Assembly: GCA_024763135.1 (NCBI GenBank)
Contig: JANTGD010000053.1
Span: 1-14,380, forward strand
Source: Thiotrichales bacterium
GTDB lineage: Bacteria > Pseudomonadota > Gammaproteobacteria > UWMA-0217
Direction of reading: 5' to 3'
Length of the DNA stretch: 14,380 bases
The notes under the pieces are model-generated. The model saw nothing but the letters and a program-made list of their open reading frames with translations. It had not been told where the DNA came from and did not search any database. This document shows positions 14,293-14,380 of the stretch, in pieces (position 1 is the first letter of the stretch; each line of letters starts with the position of its first letter). The position numbers were made by a program, and so were the translations under genes.

Positions 14293-14380
14293 CAGGCTGT
14301 TGAAAAACTCTCAGGTGAGTGCGAGACAAGGCAAAATCTGGAGAAAAAGCGCAGTTTACACGCAGTAAATGAGCATTTTG
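14293..14380 (-). mobile_element. MITE family B, partial copy cut by the window end
   Basis: Matches the reverse complement of 10322 down to about 10235 almost base for base, starting CAGGCTGTTGAAAAACTC and preceded by TTAA. About 50 bp including the other end lie beyond the window. Confidence 0.82.

Noticed and set aside
1..14380. CRISPR arrays, tRNA and rRNA genes
   Set aside because: No regularly spaced short direct repeats and no recognisable tRNA or rRNA sequence were seen on either strand.

Overview
The window looks like an accessory stretch of a gammaproteobacterial chromosome. Base composition is moderate. The genes include a eukaryote-type glutamine synthetase with a good sigma-54 promoter, an OmpR-type two-component system and a proteobacterial-style ParA cassette. 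I cannot name a genus. Roughly 8.2 of 14.4 kb is intact coding sequence; the rest is repeat-rich and full of small inverted-repeat elements.

Layout. 1-630: frameshifted remnant of an IS91-type transposase (minus). 863-1294: small HD-domain alarmone-hydrolase-like protein whose stop codon overlaps a candidate integron attC site (1289-1345), so it may be a stranded gene cassette. 1424-1594: first copy of a ~170-bp MITE (family A). 2259-3227: stand-alone Ser/Thr kinase, convergent with a type II glutamine synthetase (3338-4354, minus) across a bidirectional terminator. The synthetase has a 15/16 sigma-54 promoter (4423-4438), and about 0.4 kb further upstream a perfect NtrC palindrome with a weaker partner 31 bp away. 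4440-6045: gene desert holding that enhancer, a hairpin repeat (5584-5680) and a nested inverted repeat (5882-5963). 6046-6938: two overlapping genes, a ParA-type ATPase and a short basic disordered protein ending in Trp-Pro-Asp. This is the architecture of the McdA/McdB carboxysome-positioning pair, but no carboxysome or other compartment gene is nearby. 6946-7291: degenerate palindromic repeat plus MITE A copy 2. 7541-8197: SAM-dependent methyltransferase of the protein-lysine-methyltransferase-like type. 8568-9937: two tandem Spondin_N-domain exported proteins, one with an ordinary signal peptide and one a lipoprotein. 10013-10322: MITE A copy 3 directly followed by a complete MITE B. 10581-12763: OmpR-type response regulator and sensor kinase. 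12884-12966: another nested inverted repeat. 12998-14179 (minus): orphan lysozyme/chitosanase-like protein with no signal peptide. 14293 to the end: partial MITE B.

How it fits together. The glutamine synthetase with its sigma-54 promoter and NtrC sites forms a recognisable nitrogen-control unit. The spondin pair and the two-component system may be a functional unit (inference from adjacency only). The ParA/WPD pair is the most interesting item: a probable positioning system for an unidentified cargo. The two MITE families share TTAA/TTAG (YTAR) target sites and are repeatedly found abutting one another.
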